Source: Bombilactobacillus bombi
GTDB lineage: Bacteria; Bacillota; Bacilli; Lactobacillales; Lactobacillaceae
DNA: 64,000 nucleotides
NCBI RefSeq assembly: GCF_964340835.1
Contig: NZ_OZ204251.1
Strand: one strand, 5' to 3'
The translations under genes and the position numbers were made by a program. The notes beneath the pieces are model-generated. The model searched no databases and had not been told where the DNA came from. It was given only the letters and a program-made list of their open reading frames with translations. Positions 1 through 8,896 of this stretch are shown piece by piece (the stretch's first letter is position 1; every line of letters starts with the position of its first letter).

Positions 1-337
1 TATAATCTTTGTAAACAAAACGCGCTGAATAGGAGCCATTGGCTTGTCTAATTATTGCAGCTGGATTTCTAAAATCGCCATCACCCTGGCTACTGTACTC
101 CTGCAACACAAAATCTAAGGAAAAAGTACGTTCTTGAGCCTCTGGCAAGTTATCAGAAAAGCCACGGTCTTTACGGGGATTTTTTAATTGCCCATGATAA
201 TTTTTAATTCGTGGACCAAAATATAAATGAGAAAGTACCCCGCCCTCATCAATTCCTAAAATATAAGAAATATTTCCATTATGAAGATGAAATACTTGCT
301 GCTGTTCATCAAAATTAATCAAATTTTTCAATTTCAT
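1..337 (-). CDS. alpha-galactosidase (GH36), N-terminal part, cut by the window edge
   Basis: The first 112 codons of a minus-strand gene are present; the rest lies outside the window. The translation starts MKLKNLINFDEQQQVF and continues through ISYILGIDEGG, LYFGPRIKNYHG and FSLDFVLQEYSSQGDGDFR. This is the N-terminal beta-sandwich of GH36 alpha-galactosidases of lactic acid bacteria (RafA/MelA/AgaR type), which hydrolyse terminal alpha-1,6-galactose from melibiose and raffinose. The catalytic barrel is not visible. The ATG at 337 follows a GAAGGA Shine-Dalgarno. It lies 23 bp downstream of the LacS-like transporter on the same strand, so the two very likely form one operon for alpha-galactoside uptake and cleavage. 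Confidence 0.85.
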   Translation of the reverse strand, partial: MKLKNLINFDEQQQVFHLHNGNISYILGIDEGGVLSHLYFGPRIKNYHGQLKNPRKDRGFSDNLPEAQERTFSLDFVLQEYSSQGDGDFRNPAAIIRQANGSYSARFVYKDY

Positions 338-360
338 ATCTTCCTTCGTTTTCAATTAAA

Positions 361-2295
361 TTATTGTAATTTCAATACTTCTTGTTTATTGGCGCTCACT
401 AACTCACCCGGTCTTGCTAGGATTTGAGGAGTGCTGAATTTATCACTATTGGTTATAGTGACTGTGATGGTATCATCAAATCCAGCTTTTTTTATTGCCG
501 GATCCCAAAATTCAATCAATTCTGTTCCTTTAGTGACATATTGTCCTTCTTGAACGTAACTGACAAAGCCTGTACCCTTCATTTTGACAGTATCAAATCC
601 AATATGAATTAATACAGCTACGCCATGATCATCCACCAACCCAATAGCATGTCTAGTCTCAAAAATTCTTTCAACCGTGGCATTAAATGGTGCTAACACT
701 CGTCCATCAGTTGGTTTAACTGCAAATCCTTGTCCTACCTGGCCAGAAGCAAATGTCACATCAGCCACTTTATCTAAGGCAATTATTTCTCCAGAAACGG
801 GTGATGCTAAAGTCATTGTGAAATTGTGCTGCACTTCTTTTGCCTCTGGCTTTACTTCTTTGCCCCATGTTTTTTCTAACTGTGCCATAATTTCAGCATG
901 TTTTTCTTCAGTTAAAGTAGATTTTTTCCAAAAAATTAGAAAAGCAATTATTAAGAAAACTGCTGGGACTGCAAACATCATAACTTTAAATTTAAACTGT
1001 CCATCGGATGTGATAGATGCCGCGGTAGCACCAGTAGTCATACCAGCTATTACGGCTACTTGACCAACAACACCATTAGAAATAGCTCCCCCTAATTTAT
1101 CTAATAAAGGACGAATGGAAAGAGTTAATGACTCATCACGATGTCCCAATTTTAATTGACCATATTCAACTGAATCAGTAATAATCATTAAAACTACTAA
1201 AAAGATTACTGCTTGCGGAACTTGAAACATTTCTGCAGCTACTAAAACTAAAAACAAAGATTTTCCCGCTACTGAAAATAATAATATTCCTGCCAACATG
1301 ATACCAATACAACTAGCAAATACTCTTCTTCTATTAAATTTATCCACTAATTTAGGAAATATAGACACAGACACCAAACTAATCACAATATTTATGGTTT
1401 GAAAAACTGAAAATAACGTTGATTTACCCATAATAAATGTAAAGTAATAGAGAACTAAAGAATTTAAAATATTAATACCAACGGCGTAAATACCATAAGT
1501 CAATGCAATCCACATCAGTTGATCATTTTGAGTTAAAGTCCGAAAAATTTTTTTAAAACCAACTGTATTCTCTTTGTTTTTTCTTAAATCTGATTGAACT
1601 TCATGTGTTCCTAAACCAACAGCTATTGATGTAATGATACCTACAATAGCTATCATTAAGCCAAAGGCAAACCAGCCGTGTGCATCTCCTGTACCACCAG
1701 TTTTATTTAAAGAAAAAAATAGTACTAATGGCATTACTACTACTCCAACTAGTCCTCCACCAAGAGTAGATCCAATTCTTGCCGATGAAGCAGTTCGTTC
1801 ACGCTCTTTCGAACTAAATGAAAGCGCTGGCACCATTGACCAAAAAGCAACATCTTTAAAAGAATAAAAAATATCCATCGTTATATAAAGAACAGCAAAA
1901 ACAATTAAATATAGTAAAGGATGCGTTTTATTAATGCCTCCTAAATCTGTAAATAAGAACATTAATATAACGGAGGTAATCGTTCCACCAACTACTACCC
2001 ATGGTTTGAATTGTCCAAATCGTGTTTTAGTTCGATCAATCCAATTACCAATAAAAGGATCAATTAGTAATTCAACAATTCTTAAAACTGTAATAATTGT
2101 AGTAATATACACAATCATTCTATTATTTTCTGTCTTATTACCACTGTTAAATAAATGAGTTGTCACAAACATAATAAAATATGTAGATAAAGCACCATAA
2201 AACATATCATTTCCAAAAGCCCCAAAAGCATAGGATACCCTAGATATAATATTCTTTAATTTACTAGATTTTGGATTACCAGTTGAATTTACCAT
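361..2295 (-). CDS. GPH-family sugar:cation symporter with C-terminal EIIA domain (LacS/RafP type)
   Basis: A 644-residue protein with two parts. Residues ~15-460 form a 12-helix glycoside-pentoside-hexuronide permease. Residues ~490-644 form a EIIA(Glc)-like domain. The EIIA part contains the paired histidines of this family at His549 (ETRHAIGL) and His564 (VLIHIGFDT); by homology with Streptococcus thermophilus LacS the second is the HPr-phosphorylated residue that tunes transport. Such proteins import lactose, melibiose or raffinose, often by exchange for galactose. The adjoining GH36 alpha-galactosidase gene points to melibiose/raffinose-type substrates, and galK-galT elsewhere in the window could use the galactose released. 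The Shine-Dalgarno is TAGGAG, and transcription starts from the promoter at 2366-2394. Confidence 0.9.
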   Translation of the reverse strand: MVNSTGNPKSSKLKNIISRVSYAFGAFGNDMFYGALSTYFIMFVTTHLFNSGNKTENNRMIVYITTIITVLRIVELLIDPFIGNWIDRTKTRFGQFKPWVVVGGTITSVILMFLFTDLGGINKTHPLLYLIVFAVLYITMDIFYSFKDVAFWSMVPALSFSSKERERTASSARIGSTLGGGLVGVVVMPLVLFFSLNKTGGTGDAHGWFAFGLMIAIVGIITSIAVGLGTHEVQSDLRKNKENTVGFKKIFRTLTQNDQLMWIALTYGIYAVGINILNSLVLYYFTFIMGKSTLFSVFQTINIVISLVSVSIFPKLVDKFNRRRVFASCIGIMLAGILLFSVAGKSLFLVLVAAEMFQVPQAVIFLVVLMIITDSVEYGQLKLGHRDESLTLSIRPLLDKLGGAISNGVVGQVAVIAGMTTGATAASITSDGQFKFKVMMFAVPAVFLIIAFLIFWKKSTLTEEKHAEIMAQLEKTWGKEVKPEAKEVQHNFTMTLASPVSGEIIALDKVADVTFASGQVGQGFAVKPTDGRVLAPFNATVERIFETRHAIGLVDDHGVAVLIHIGFDTVKMKGTGFVSYVQEGQYVTKGTELIEFWDPAIKKAGFDDTITVTITNSDKFSTPQILARPGELVSANKQEVLKLQ

Positions 2296-2320
2296 TTTTT
2301 ACTCCTAATCAAAATTTTAG

Positions 2321-2434
2321 TTAGTAAACAATATCAAAGCTATCGTTTACTTGTTTACTAAAATTAGTGTAATCGCTTTTCACCTTTTTTGCAAGTCTTT
2401 TATATAAAATGTAAATCCACAATTTAGTAAACAA
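2321..2434 (-). promoter_or_regulatory. sugar-transporter promoter with three copies of an 11-bp operator
   Basis: On the minus strand a promoter reads TTGCAA (2394-2389), 17-bp spacer, TACACT (2371-2366). The element TTAGTAAACAA occurs at 2321-2331 and 2424-2434 on the plus strand and inverted (TTGTTTACTAA) at 2351-2361. Two copies therefore lie at and just downstream of the start point and one lies upstream of -35. The natural candidate ligand is the LacI-type protein encoded next door (2479-3489). A near-match to a CcpA cre site (2368-2382) overlaps the -10 but contains one extra base. Confidence 0.7.
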
Positions 2435-2436
2435 AT

Positions 2437-2466
2437 AAAAAGCCAGAACTATTGTTCCAGCTTTTT
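2437..2466 (-). terminator. intrinsic terminator of the LacI-type regulator gene
   Basis: Arms AAAAAGC...GCTTTTT continue inward as an 13-bp stem that, read on the minus strand, needs two G-U pairs. It ends in a U-rich run 13 bp after the regulator stop codon, separating the regulator from the transporter promoter. Confidence 0.75.
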
Positions 2467-2478
2467 ATTTGCCATATC

Positions 2479-3489
2479 TTAGAGACTTTCTCTTATAATT
2501 AAATTTGAGTTAACTGTAATTTCCAAAGACACTTTACGATTATCTACTAATCTTTCTCTTACTAAATTAATAGCTTCTTTACCCATAATTTTAGCTGCCG
2601 GCTTGACAGTAGTTAAAGATGGATAAAGATACTGAGCCATCTCAATATCATCAAAACTAACAACAGCAATATCTTTCGGAATAGACATACCAAATTCTTG
2701 AATGATACGATAAACACCAATTGCCTGTGGGTCACTAGCAGTTAGTATTGCTGTAGGTCGATCTAGAGCTAAAATTTTTTTTGCGGCTTTCATTGCACCT
2801 TCAGTAGACCATTGTGTAACTTGAACATTAATATACTTTTCTAAATCATTTAATTTCATCCAGTTAAGATAACTTTGTTCGCGCACATCTAATAATTCAT
2901 TATGTTTAATGCTTTTATTATCACTCAGATTTTTACGACCACCGATAAAAGCAATTTTTTGATGGCCTTTAGACTTCATTAAATCTAATACATTTTGAGT
3001 TTGCTGATCAAAATCATTATGAATTACATCGTAATTTAAGAAATGCCGTGAATCATCAATAATAATAATATTATGATTATAATGATAAATATTTGCTAAA
3101 AAAGCCTCTGTTAATGTTCCAATGACAATAACAGCTCCACATAGCGAAAGATCTTTTAAATCATAATCATAACTGGGTAAATGAATTTCTTTAAATAACA
3201 TCATTCCCCATAATTCAGCTTGTTCTTCAATACCAATTTTTATTTCCCTAAAGTAGGGGTCTTTTAATTCATCTTCTGCACTGACACAATTAACAATTCC
3301 AAGGTGTAATCTTTCTACACTATCTTTACTAGCATTACTAGCTGGAATGTAATTTAAGCGACGAGCTGTTTCTAATACCCTTTTTCTTGTAGTATCTGAA
3401 ACTGAAAAAGACTCATCTTGATTAAGAATCCTAGATACTGTTGCTTTAGATACACCGGAAAGTTTTGCAATGTTTCTAATATTTGCCAT
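2479..3489 (-). CDS. LacI/GalR-family transcriptional regulator (probable alpha-galactoside repressor)
   Basis: 336 residues. The N-terminus (IRNIAKLSGVSKATVSRIL, residues 3-21) is a textbook LacI-family helix-turn-helix followed by the hinge (RRLNYIPA). Residues ~60-336 form a periplasmic-binding-protein-like effector domain that ends with the VVSFDD and TTVKPA signatures. Local sugar regulators of this kind dissociate from DNA on binding an inducer sugar. It is encoded directly upstream of the LacS-like transporter and alpha-galactosidase on the same strand, separated by a terminator and an operator-rich promoter, so it probably controls that operon. The specific effector (raffinose, melibiose or galactose) cannot be read from the sequence. 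Confidence 0.85.
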   Translation of the reverse strand: MANIRNIAKLSGVSKATVSRILNQDESFSVSDTTRKRVLETARRLNYIPASNASKDSVERLHLGIVNCVSAEDELKDPYFREIKIGIEEQAELWGMMLFKEIHLPSYDYDLKDLSLCGAVIVIGTLTEAFLANIYHYNHNIIIIDDSRHFLNYDVIHNDFDQQTQNVLDLMKSKGHQKIAFIGGRKNLSDNKSIKHNELLDVREQSYLNWMKLNDLEKYINVQVTQWSTEGAMKAAKKILALDRPTAILTASDPQAIGVYRIIQEFGMSIPKDIAVVSFDDIEMAQYLYPSLTTVKPAAKIMGKEAINLVRERLVDNRKVSLEITVNSNLIIRESL

Positions 3490-3535
3490 TACTCATCCTC
3501 ATTTTTGTATCAAATTATTTTAAAATTTAGCAAAA

Positions 3536-3558
3536 AAGCGCTGATAAACTCAACGCTT
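3536..3558 (-). terminator. intrinsic terminator after the DUF1129 gene
   Basis: Inverted arms AAGCG and CGCTT extend inward by a wobble pair and TGA/TCA. On the minus strand they are followed by a U run. The hairpin closes the conserved block starting at rsmG. Confidence 0.6.
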
Positions 3559-3570
3559 AAAATTACCTAT

Positions 3571-4320
3571 TTATCTACCCGAAAAAGTATTGATGGTGAT
3601 GTGATAATAATGCCGGAAAAGCCAACGAATACCATAGACTAATGCCGCCAATATAACATTGACAATCGGTGGCAAAATCGGATTAATTGCAGCTGGTAAT
3701 AATTGAACGAGCATTGAACCAACATACATAACTATTAAGCCGACTATTAGAATAACAACGCTTTGCCACATTGGTTTCCGTTTCTTTTTATCAAGCATCA
3801 TTTGTTGGTTAAACCAGGAAAGTAAAATCCCCCAGAAGATACAAATTAAAATGGTAGTCACAATTCCCATTTGATTTTCACGGCTAGGATGCTTCACAAA
3901 AAAGCCCATGATTCCAAACATTACCAAAAACAGGGCTGCAATAAATAACGAACTATCGACACTTAATTTCCAAAATTCAACATGGTTTTTAGCTTCAATT
4001 TTTTTATGAAAAATTGCATCAACCTTGGTGGCAACAGTTCCATAAAGTTGACGTGCCGGAATACCTTTAATTTGATTATCAATTACTTCTTGCAGTAAAT
4101 TATCAACTTGTTTTTGAGCTTCCTGGTCAGTTTGTCCATTTTCAACGAGTGCTTTATGCAGCTTAAATAAATAATCTTCATTGCGCTTGCTTAATTTAGC
4201 CTGTAATTGTTCTGGTGTAGCTTGGGCAACTTCTTGCGCTATTTTGGCTTGTTCATGCTTTTTCGCAACTTTAGCTTGCTGTTTACTTTGCGCTTGCTTA
4301 TTTTTTTCGCGTGGATCCAT
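3571..4320 (-). CDS. DUF1129 family membrane protein
   Basis: 249 residues. Residues 1-~60 are a highly charged Lys/Gln/Ala-rich helix, and ~60-115 form a conserved helical segment (KQVDNLLQEVIDNQIKG, ARQLYGTVATKV). They are followed by four predicted membrane spans between ~125 and 240. This matches the DUF1129 family, commonly found next to ychF in lactobacilli; no biochemical role is established. The ATG follows GGAGGACAAG, and ychF ends 11 bp upstream, so it is the last gene of the noc-soj-spo0J-DUF951-ychF run. Confidence 0.8.
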   Translation of the reverse strand: MDPREKNKQAQSKQQAKVAKKHEQAKIAQEVAQATPEQLQAKLSKRNEDYLFKLHKALVENGQTDQEAQKQVDNLLQEVIDNQIKGIPARQLYGTVATKVDAIFHKKIEAKNHVEFWKLSVDSSLFIAALFLVMFGIMGFFVKHPSRENQMGIVTTILICIFWGILLSWFNQQMMLDKKKRKPMWQSVVILIVGLIVMYVGSMLVQLLPAAINPILPPIVNVILAALVYGIRWLFRHYYHITINTFSGR

Positions 4321-4331
4321 CTTGTCCTCCC

Positions 4332-5432
4332 TTAAACATTGAATCTAAATTCGATAATATCGCCGTCTTGCACTTCATATTCTTTGCCTTCTAAGCGTAA
4401 TTTGCCAGCTTCACGAACAGCTTGCACGCTCCCATATTGGTCAAGATCAGCAAATGAGATAGTTTCCGCACGAATAAAACCCCGTTCAAAATCTGAATGA
4501 ATAACCCCTGCGACTTGTGGAGCCTTCATTCCTTGATGGAAAGTCCAAGCTCGGGTTTCTGGACCACCAGCTGTGAAAAATGTTGCCAAGCCTAAAAGAT
4601 GATAACTAGCTCTAATTAACCGATCTAAGCCTGATTCTTCAACACCTTCAGCTTCTAAGAAATCTTGACGATCTTGGTCATCTAGTTCAGCAATTTCCTC
4701 TTCAGTCCTAGCAGAGATGCCAATCACTTCAGCGCCAGCTTGTTCAGCATATGCCTTCACCTGCTGGTAATACTCTGACTGTTCTGGATGCGCCATGTCA
4801 TCTTCTGCAATGTTAGCTACATACAAAACCGGTTTAGAGGTCAACAAAAAGAGATTATGAACAATTTTTTGTTCTTCTTCATTAAAGTCAATTTCTCGCA
4901 CTGCACCTCCTGCTTCTAATACAGGCTTAATCTTTTGTAAGACCGCTAGTTCTGCTTGTGCTTCTTTGTCTTTAGTCCGTGCTACTTTTTCCACGCGCGC
5001 ATAACGTTTGTTGATGCTGTCTAAATCGGCAATGCTTAATTCCAAATTAATCGTTTCAATATCATCAACTGGATCAATTTTGCCGTTGACATGAGTAATA
5101 TTATCATCCGCAAAAGCACGAACAACATGGACAATAGCGTCAACTTGACGGATATTTTCTAAAAATTTATTTCCTAAACCTTCGCCTTTGCTAGCACCCT
5201 TAACAATGCCGGCAATATCAGTAAATTCAAAAGTGGTATGCACAATCTTTTTGGCGGGGATCAACTCATCAATACGTTTCAGTCGAGGATCAGGAACCTC
5301 AACCATCCCAACATTAGGGTCAATAGTTGCAAATGGATAGTTTGCCATTTCGGCGCCAGCCTTGGTAATGGCGTTAAATAAGGTTGATTTACCAACATTA
5401 GGTAAACCAACAATTCCTGCTGTTAATGACAT
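4332..5432 (-). CDS. ychF: Obg-family ribosome-binding ATPase YchF
   Basis: 366 residues from the ATG at 5432, chosen because AAGGAG lies 7 nt upstream; an upstream in-frame TTG overlaps that site. The P-loop GLPNVGKST is at residues 9-17. The switch region carries DIAGIVKGASKGEGLGN. The usual NKxD of GTPases is replaced by NIAE, the hallmark of ATP-preferring YchF/OLA1. A coiled-coil insert and a C-terminal TGS domain (GKLRLEGKEYEVQDGDIIEFRFNV region) complete the family architecture. It associates with ribosomes and affects stress responses and translation. It lies 11 bp from the DUF951 gene in the conserved origin-proximal operon. Confidence 0.97.
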   Translation of the reverse strand: MSLTAGIVGLPNVGKSTLFNAITKAGAEMANYPFATIDPNVGMVEVPDPRLKRIDELIPAKKIVHTTFEFTDIAGIVKGASKGEGLGNKFLENIRQVDAIVHVVRAFADDNITHVNGKIDPVDDIETINLELSIADLDSINKRYARVEKVARTKDKEAQAELAVLQKIKPVLEAGGAVREIDFNEEEQKIVHNLFLLTSKPVLYVANIAEDDMAHPEQSEYYQQVKAYAEQAGAEVIGISARTEEEIAELDDQDRQDFLEAEGVEESGLDRLIRASYHLLGLATFFTAGGPETRAWTFHQGMKAPQVAGVIHSDFERGFIRAETISFADLDQYGSVQAVREAGKLRLEGKEYEVQDGDIIEFRFNV

Positions 5433-5443
5433 AATCAAACTCC

Positions 5444-5695
5444 TTAATTTAATAGATTGGGTAACTGTAGTTTTTGCGGATCAAGATAGAATTCCTCTTG
5501 ATCTTGTTTTACTTCATGAGCTTGGGTAATAATTTTTTTGAAACGCTTATTAAAATAGGCCCGTTTCAACATTACTGCATGACCACAGCCTAAACAGCGC
5601 AACTTAATATCCGCACCGAGGCGCGTAATTTCCCAGCGATTTTGACCGCAAGCATGCGGTTTTTTCATCATGACAATATCTCCAAGATTATACAT
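5444..5695 (-). CDS. yyzM: DUF951 family protein (YyzM-like)
   Basis: 83 residues, slightly longer than the usual ~65. It carries the DUF951 signature GDIVMMKKPHACGQNRWEI and a Cys pair (LRCLGCGH, near residues 34-37), which with the earlier Cys could bind a metal. Its function is unknown; it is conserved between spo0J/parB and ychF across Firmicutes, as here. The Shine-Dalgarno is GGAGGG, and the stop is 11 bp before the ychF ATG. Confidence 0.85.
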   Translation of the reverse strand: MYNLGDIVMMKKPHACGQNRWEITRLGADIKLRCLGCGHAVMLKRAYFNKRFKKIITQAHEVKQDQEEFYLDPQKLQLPNLLN

Positions 5696-5708
5696 CCGCA
5701 GCCCTCCA

Positions 5709-6572
5709 TTAATTTAACGAAATATTTAACAATTCTAAGATACGATTCAAATCTTTAGTTGAAGAAAAATCAATTTGGATTTTTCCCTTGCCTCCCTTAG
5801 TATCAACAACGCGAACACTGGTACCAAATTTATTAATTAGTTGTTCTTCTGTTTCTTTGATAAAAGGTGATTTTTTATTAGTATTTTTTTTGGATGTTTT
5901 CGGTTGTGGCTGTGCCACCATTTTTTCCAGTTGTCGCACCGTTAAGCCTTGATCAACTACCATTTGCGCTACTTGATCGATTTTATTAGGATCTTTAAAT
6001 GTTAATAAAGTCCGAGCTTGCGCCATTGTTAATTTGGAATCTGTTAACAATTGTTTAGTTTTCGGAGGCAAGGTTAATAATCGTAAATAATTAGCAATAT
6101 AAGGTCGACTTTTACCTAACTTTTCAGATATCTGTTCTTGGGTCAAATGTAATTTTTCAATTAAAGTCTGATACGCTTGCGCTTCTTCAATGGGATTCAA
6201 ATCTTCGCGCTGCAAATTTTCTAAGACGCCAATTTCCATCATTTGACTTTCATCTAAGTCACGGACAATGGCAGGAATAGTTTTTCGTTGGGCAATTTTG
6301 CTGGCACGAAAACGCCGTTCACCAACTACAATTTGGTAGCCGTTGACACTTTTTCGTACAACAATTGGTTGAAAAACGCCGTTTTCTCTAATCGACTGTG
6401 CTAACTCATCTAAAGATGCTTCATCAAATTCTTTACGAGGCTGATAAGGATTCGGACGAATTTCATTTAAATTAATTTCTACTACATTTTCGGAATTGAT
6501 TTCATCTGCTTCAAAATCAGAAAAGATAGCATCAATTCCGCGGCCTAAGCCGCCACGCTTTTTTTCAGTCAT
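5709..6572 (-). CDS. spo0J: chromosome partition protein ParB (Spo0J)
   Basis: 287 residues. The ParB CTPase domain holds the arginine patch GERRFRA and the ENLQREDLNPIEEAQ motif. The central helix-turn-helix (LGKSRPYIANYLRLL) recognises parS, and the C-terminus (from ~230) dimerises. Spo0J spreads from parS as a CTP-dependent clamp and recruits SMC to the origin region. Its start overlaps the end of soj by 8 bp, giving translational coupling. The linker (~205-225) is rich in Lys/Ser/Asn. The paralogue noc lies two genes upstream. Confidence 0.95.
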   Translation of the reverse strand: MTEKKRGGLGRGIDAIFSDFEADEINSENVVEINLNEIRPNPYQPRKEFDEASLDELAQSIRENGVFQPIVVRKSVNGYQIVVGERRFRASKIAQRKTIPAIVRDLDESQMMEIGVLENLQREDLNPIEEAQAYQTLIEKLHLTQEQISEKLGKSRPYIANYLRLLTLPPKTKQLLTDSKLTMAQARTLLTFKDPNKIDQVAQMVVDQGLTVRQLEKMVAQPQPKTSKKNTNKKSPFIKETEEQLINKFGTSVRVVDTKGGKGKIQIDFSSTKDLNRILELLNISLN

Positions 6573-7329
6573 CGTTTTTCACTACCTCCTCAGCTAGTTG
6601 TAAGTAGGTTTCTGCTCCCCGCGATTTACGATCAAAATCAATGATGGGTAAGCCATAACTAGGAGCTTCAGCTAAGCGAGTATTGCGGGGAATAATGGTC
6701 TTGTAAACTCGATCGCCAAAGTAACTTTGAACTTCATTAACTACTTGTGTTCCTAAATTAGTTCGAGCATCAAACATGGTTAACAAAACACCTTCAATAG
6801 CTAAATTAGGATTAAAATGTTTTTGTACCAAACGAATAGTATTTAATAATTGACTTAATCCCTCCAAGGCATAGTATTCACTTTGAACAGGAATAATAAT
6901 AGAATTGCTGGCAGTAAAAGCATTAATTGATAATTGGCCTAAAGAAGGTGGACAATCAATTAAAATATAATCGTAATTATCCTGAATAGTCATGATAGCC
7001 TCTTTCAAACGAGTTTCACGGGCCATCATGGATGTCAATTCCATTTCTGCTCCGGCTAATTGAATCGTAGCGGGCACAATATCCAGACCAGAACGTTCAG
7101 TTTTCATGATTGTTTTTTGCAACGGCAACTCATTAATAATTACATCATAAATATCTTGAGTAACATCAACTTTTTTAATTCCCAAACCACTAGTAGCGTT
7201 ACCTTGAGGATCAATATCAATTACCAATACTTGTTTGCCTAGTTCTGATAAGCAAGCACCTAAATTGATTGTAGTGGTCGTTTTACCGACTCCGCCCTTT
7301 TGATTGGCTAAGGAAATGACTCTAGCCAT
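6565..7329 (-). CDS. soj: chromosome partition ATPase ParA (Soj)
   Basis: 254 residues beginning MARVISLANQKGGVGKTT. It has the deviant Walker A (KGGVGKTTTTINLG, residues ~10-23), DIDPQGNATSGLG and the Walker B region DYILIDCPPSLG. Soj is a DNA-binding dimeric ATPase that works with Spo0J in origin segregation and modulates DnaA. GGAGG lies 5 nt before the ATG; it overlaps noc by 8 bp and spo0J by 8 bp. Confidence 0.96.
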   Translation of the reverse strand: MARVISLANQKGGVGKTTTTINLGACLSELGKQVLVIDIDPQGNATSGLGIKKVDVTQDIYDVIINELPLQKTIMKTERSGLDIVPATIQLAGAEMELTSMMARETRLKEAIMTIQDNYDYILIDCPPSLGQLSINAFTASNSIIIPVQSEYYALEGLSQLLNTIRLVQKHFNPNLAIEGVLLTMFDARTNLGTQVVNEVQSYFGDRVYKTIIPRNTRLAEAPSYGLPIIDFDRKSRGAETYLQLAEEVVKNDD

Positions 7330-8155
7330 GTTGATCCTCCTTTTTAACTGTAATAATCATTTTATATTCTTGATCTGTGTCCACTTCTTGATAAGTAAAT
7401 TGAGCACCATTTTTTTGAGCTAGTTTAATGGAATCATGAAGAGTATTAATACTCAATTTGGAATTGTTTGAGGTTAAAGCTCTTACTTTTGTTTGCTTTT
7501 TGACTTGTGGATGGAGTGTTTTTTCAACTAAATCCTCAGTAGCTTTGACTGTGAGCTTCTTATTAATTATTTGTGGTAATAAGGCTTGTTGTTGTTCTAA
7601 ATTCAAATTAAGCAAAGCCCGACCATGCCGTTGTGAAATTTGACCATTAGAAATTGCTTGTTGAACTTGTGGAGCTAATTTTAATAACCGTAATTTGTTA
7701 GCAACATAAGACTGACTTTTACCTAATTTACGAGCAAGATCTTTTTGCTGTAATTGTTCCATTTGTTCTAATTTGGCATATGCTTGTGCTTCTTCAATCG
7801 GATTTAAATCTTCCCTTTGTAAGTTTTCAATGAGTGCCAAAGCAGCACTTTCTTGATTAGTGTATTCTCGAATAATTGCTGGAATACTAGTCCAATTCAA
7901 GCGTTGGATGGCCCGAAAGCGCCGTTCTCCCGCGATGATTTCATACTTTTGTTCATCGTTTTGCCGTACAATAATTGGTTGCAACAAGCCATTAGCTTGA
8001 ATTGATTGAGCTAATTCATTAATTTGCACTTCATTAAAATCATGTCGTGGCTGATAAGTATTAGGTATAATTTGTTCAACTGGCAATTCTTGAACTTGAA
8101 TTTCATCATCCTCAGCTACTGGTTTACTATCCACAAATCTATCAAAAATTGACAT
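7322..8155 (-). CDS. noc: nucleoid occlusion protein Noc (ParB family)
   Basis: 277 residues, a second ParB-fold protein with GERRFRA, ENLQREDLNPIEEAQAY and the helix-turn-helix LGKSQSYVANKLRLL. It is placed as Noc rather than ParB because it sits directly between rsmG and soj, the conserved Firmicutes position. Its N-terminus (MSIFDRFVDSK) could form the short amphipathic membrane-targeting helix known from Bacillus Noc. Noc binds dispersed Noc boxes and keeps the division ring off the nucleoid. Two Noc-box-like palindromes occur in this window (20597 and 56452). Confidence 0.9.
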   Translation of the reverse strand: MSIFDRFVDSKPVAEDDEIQVQELPVEQIIPNTYQPRHDFNEVQINELAQSIQANGLLQPIIVRQNDEQKYEIIAGERRFRAIQRLNWTSIPAIIREYTNQESAALALIENLQREDLNPIEEAQAYAKLEQMEQLQQKDLARKLGKSQSYVANKLRLLKLAPQVQQAISNGQISQRHGRALLNLNLEQQQALLPQIINKKLTVKATEDLVEKTLHPQVKKQTKVRALTSNNSKLSINTLHDSIKLAQKNGAQFTYQEVDTDQEYKMIITVKKEDQHG

Positions 8156-8166
8156 AACTTTTCCTC

Positions 8167-8883
8167 CTAAAGGGGATTACGAGCTGGTATACCCGGCTTC
8201 CGTGGGAATTTAGCAGGTGTTGACTTAACCTTTTTAATCCAAATTAGCTGACGTTCCCCCGCCGCCTGTGGTAATTTCAACTTTTCAACGCGCTCAATCT
8301 GCCCCCCCAATTTAAATAATGCAGACTTTGCTGCGGCCATTTCTGTTTCGGCTTGAGCACCCTTTAGAGCAATAAAATAACCGCCTTGCTTTACTACTGG
8401 CAAGCAAAGCTCCAATAAGACTGGCAAATTGGCAACTGCTCGAGCCACCACATAATCATATTGTTGACGATATTGTGCTTGTTGTCCAAACTCTTCGGCC
8501 CGCGCATGAACGAGTTGTACTTTAGATAATTGTAATTGATCCACTACCTGTTGCAAAAAATTCAAACGCTTATTCAAAGAATCAACTAAAGTTAAATGCA
8601 ATTTGGGATTAGCAATTTTTAAAACTATGCCTGGAAAACCCGCTCCAGTTCCGATATCAGCCACTGAAACTGCTTGTGTCAATTGCTGATCATAAAACAT
8701 TGGTGTCAAAGAATCATAAAAATGTTTGACATAAACAGCGGATTCTTCAGTAATATTGGTTAAATTCATCACTTTATTAGTTTCAACCAATAATTGGAAA
8801 TATTGCTGTAATTGAGCCATTTGTTGATCAGATAAATTAATGTTTTGGTGCGCTAAACTTAATTGTAATTCTTGTGGATTCAT
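8167..8883 (-). CDS. rsmG: 16S rRNA (guanine-527-N7)-methyltransferase RsmG
   Basis: 238 residues. The SAM-binding loop is VADIGTGAGFPGIVLKI, with downstream LVDSLNKRLNFL and VVARAVANLPVLLEL, all typical of RsmG/GidB. The enzyme methylates G527 of 16S rRNA, and its loss gives low-level streptomycin resistance. The start follows AAGGAG. It heads the noc-soj-spo0J run. In most Firmicutes rsmG directly follows mnmG, but here mnmG lies 47.6 kb away. Confidence 0.96.
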   Translation of the reverse strand: MNPQELQLSLAHQNINLSDQQMAQLQQYFQLLVETNKVMNLTNITEESAVYVKHFYDSLTPMFYDQQLTQAVSVADIGTGAGFPGIVLKIANPKLHLTLVDSLNKRLNFLQQVVDQLQLSKVQLVHARAEEFGQQAQYRQQYDYVVARAVANLPVLLELCLPVVKQGGYFIALKGAQAETEMAAAKSALFKLGGQIERVEKLKLPQAAGERQLIWIKKVKSTPAKFPRKPGIPARNPL

Positions 8884-8896
8884 CTTAACTCCTTAC

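Noticed and set aside
677..1063. 128-codon frame opposite the sugar transporter
   Set aside because: Antisense to a well-conserved permease/EIIA gene; no ribosome site or known family.
2368..2382. CcpA cre site TGTAATCGCTTTTCA
   Set aside because: It has one base too many between the conserved halves; reported only as a near-match.
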